A DNA stretch of 64,000 nt. Origin: Ruminococcus flavefaciens (lineage in GTDB: Bacteria > Bacillota > Clostridia > Oscillospirales > Ruminococcaceae). The stretch spans positions 124,001 to 188,000 of the forward strand of contig NZ_UETD01000002.1 of assembly GCF_900116855.1 (NCBI RefSeq), given 5' to 3'. The translations under genes were made by a program, and so were the position numbers. Below, one piece after another: positions 63,840 through 64,000 of the stretch. How positions within the stretch are numbered: the first letter of the stretch is position 1; each line of letters opens with the position of its first letter. Under the pieces are notes generated by a model, which saw only the letters and a program-made list of their open reading frames with translations, was not told the origin of the DNA and made no database searches.

Positions 63840-64000
63840 AGAAGTTTATATGTAATTATTGGAGGAAAAAACCTTTCTGAGGAAAGGTTCTTTTCCCCCA
63901 AGCCCCCTTTTTCCAAAGACTTTATAACTGAATTTAGCCCCAACAGGGCGCTCCACACAAGATGTGAAAAACAGTAATAATACTGAGAGCGCCCTGACGG
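63840..64000. repeat. non-coding repeat-like element at the right edge
   Basis: Contains a terminator-like hairpin AACCTTTC-TGAG-GAAAGGTT (63870-63889) with CTTTT and C-rich runs after it, and a 10-bp inverted repeat CAGGGCGCTC (63944-63953) / GAGCGCCCTG (63987-63996). It looks like a dispersed intergenic repeat; no convincing gene is seen in 63728-64000. Confidence 0.5.

Noticed and set aside
63755..63958. 67-codon minus-strand frame at the right edge
   Set aside because: It lies across the repeat-like hairpin and C-rich runs; composition looks non-coding.

Overview
The window looks like chromosome of a fibrolytic, low-to-mid G+C Firmicute of the Ruminococcus group (Oscillospiraceae). The evidence is a secreted family 9 cellulase with a CBM3-like module and a type I dockerin, a second dockerin on a cell-wall peptidase, a nine-gene V-type ATPase, a Na+-pumping decarboxylase operon, a PPi-type phosphofructokinase and a YunB sporulation homologue. 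The dockerins fit a cellulosome former such as R. flavefaciens or a relative; the species is an inference. Sigma-A promoters are easy to read, and many match TTGACA-N17-TATAAT closely.

Layout. 1-7.3 kb: a truncated B12-binding radical SAM gene; a small operon of a DUF896 protein, cytidine deaminase, an acetyltransferase and an unknown; then a forward run of a YmfI/FabG-like reductase, an HD phosphohydrolase, an LtaS-like sulfatase-fold membrane enzyme and an FlK-like thioesterase. 7.3-12.3 kb: a PH-domain/FkbM methyltransferase pair, then rpsO and pnp separated by a large hairpin. 12.3-20.8 kb: the V-ATPase operon, transcribed G/H-I-K-E-C-F-A-B-D. 21-26.5 kb: a MinD-like ATPase, a methylglyoxal-synthase-like protein, hisS, aspS, a NUDIX hydrolase and aroK. 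26.6-32 kb: a TIGR01212 radical SAM protein and the lon-engB-lysA operon. 32.2-35.6 kb: a YerC/TrpR-like regulator and the GH9 cellulase. 35.7-46.7 kb: PPi-type PFK, a HAD phosphatase, a corrinoid adenosyltransferase, an apbE-NusG_II-Gx transporter operon, and a glycolytic group (pgk, tpiA, gpmI) with a Rex-like operator at pgk. 46.7-50.4 kb: a four-gene Na+-translocating decarboxylase. 50.4-54.4 kb: a TetM/EF-G-like GTPase fused to a Rae1/YacP-type NYN nuclease domain, yunB and a methyltransferase.

54.5-59.5 kb is a compact mobilizable element: a large serine recombinase, small accessory genes, a probable oriT and structured leader, MobC, and a relaxase that appears to start at CTG. 59.5-63.7 kb holds a four-gene operon of ECF sigma factor, membrane anti-sigma-like protein, dockerin-bearing D,D-carboxypeptidase and lipoprotein. 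The last two share a C-terminal module.

Sodium appears to be a coupling ion: the V-ATPase proteolipid carries all five Na+ ligands known from Enterococcus NtpK, and a Na+-pumping decarboxylase lies in the same window. The most notable items are the GTPase-nuclease fusion, the dockerin-tagged peptidoglycan enzyme in a sigma/anti-sigma operon, the methylglyoxal-synthase-like protein without its catalytic residues, and the Rex-type operator at pgk. All identifications rest on reading motifs by eye, with no database search.
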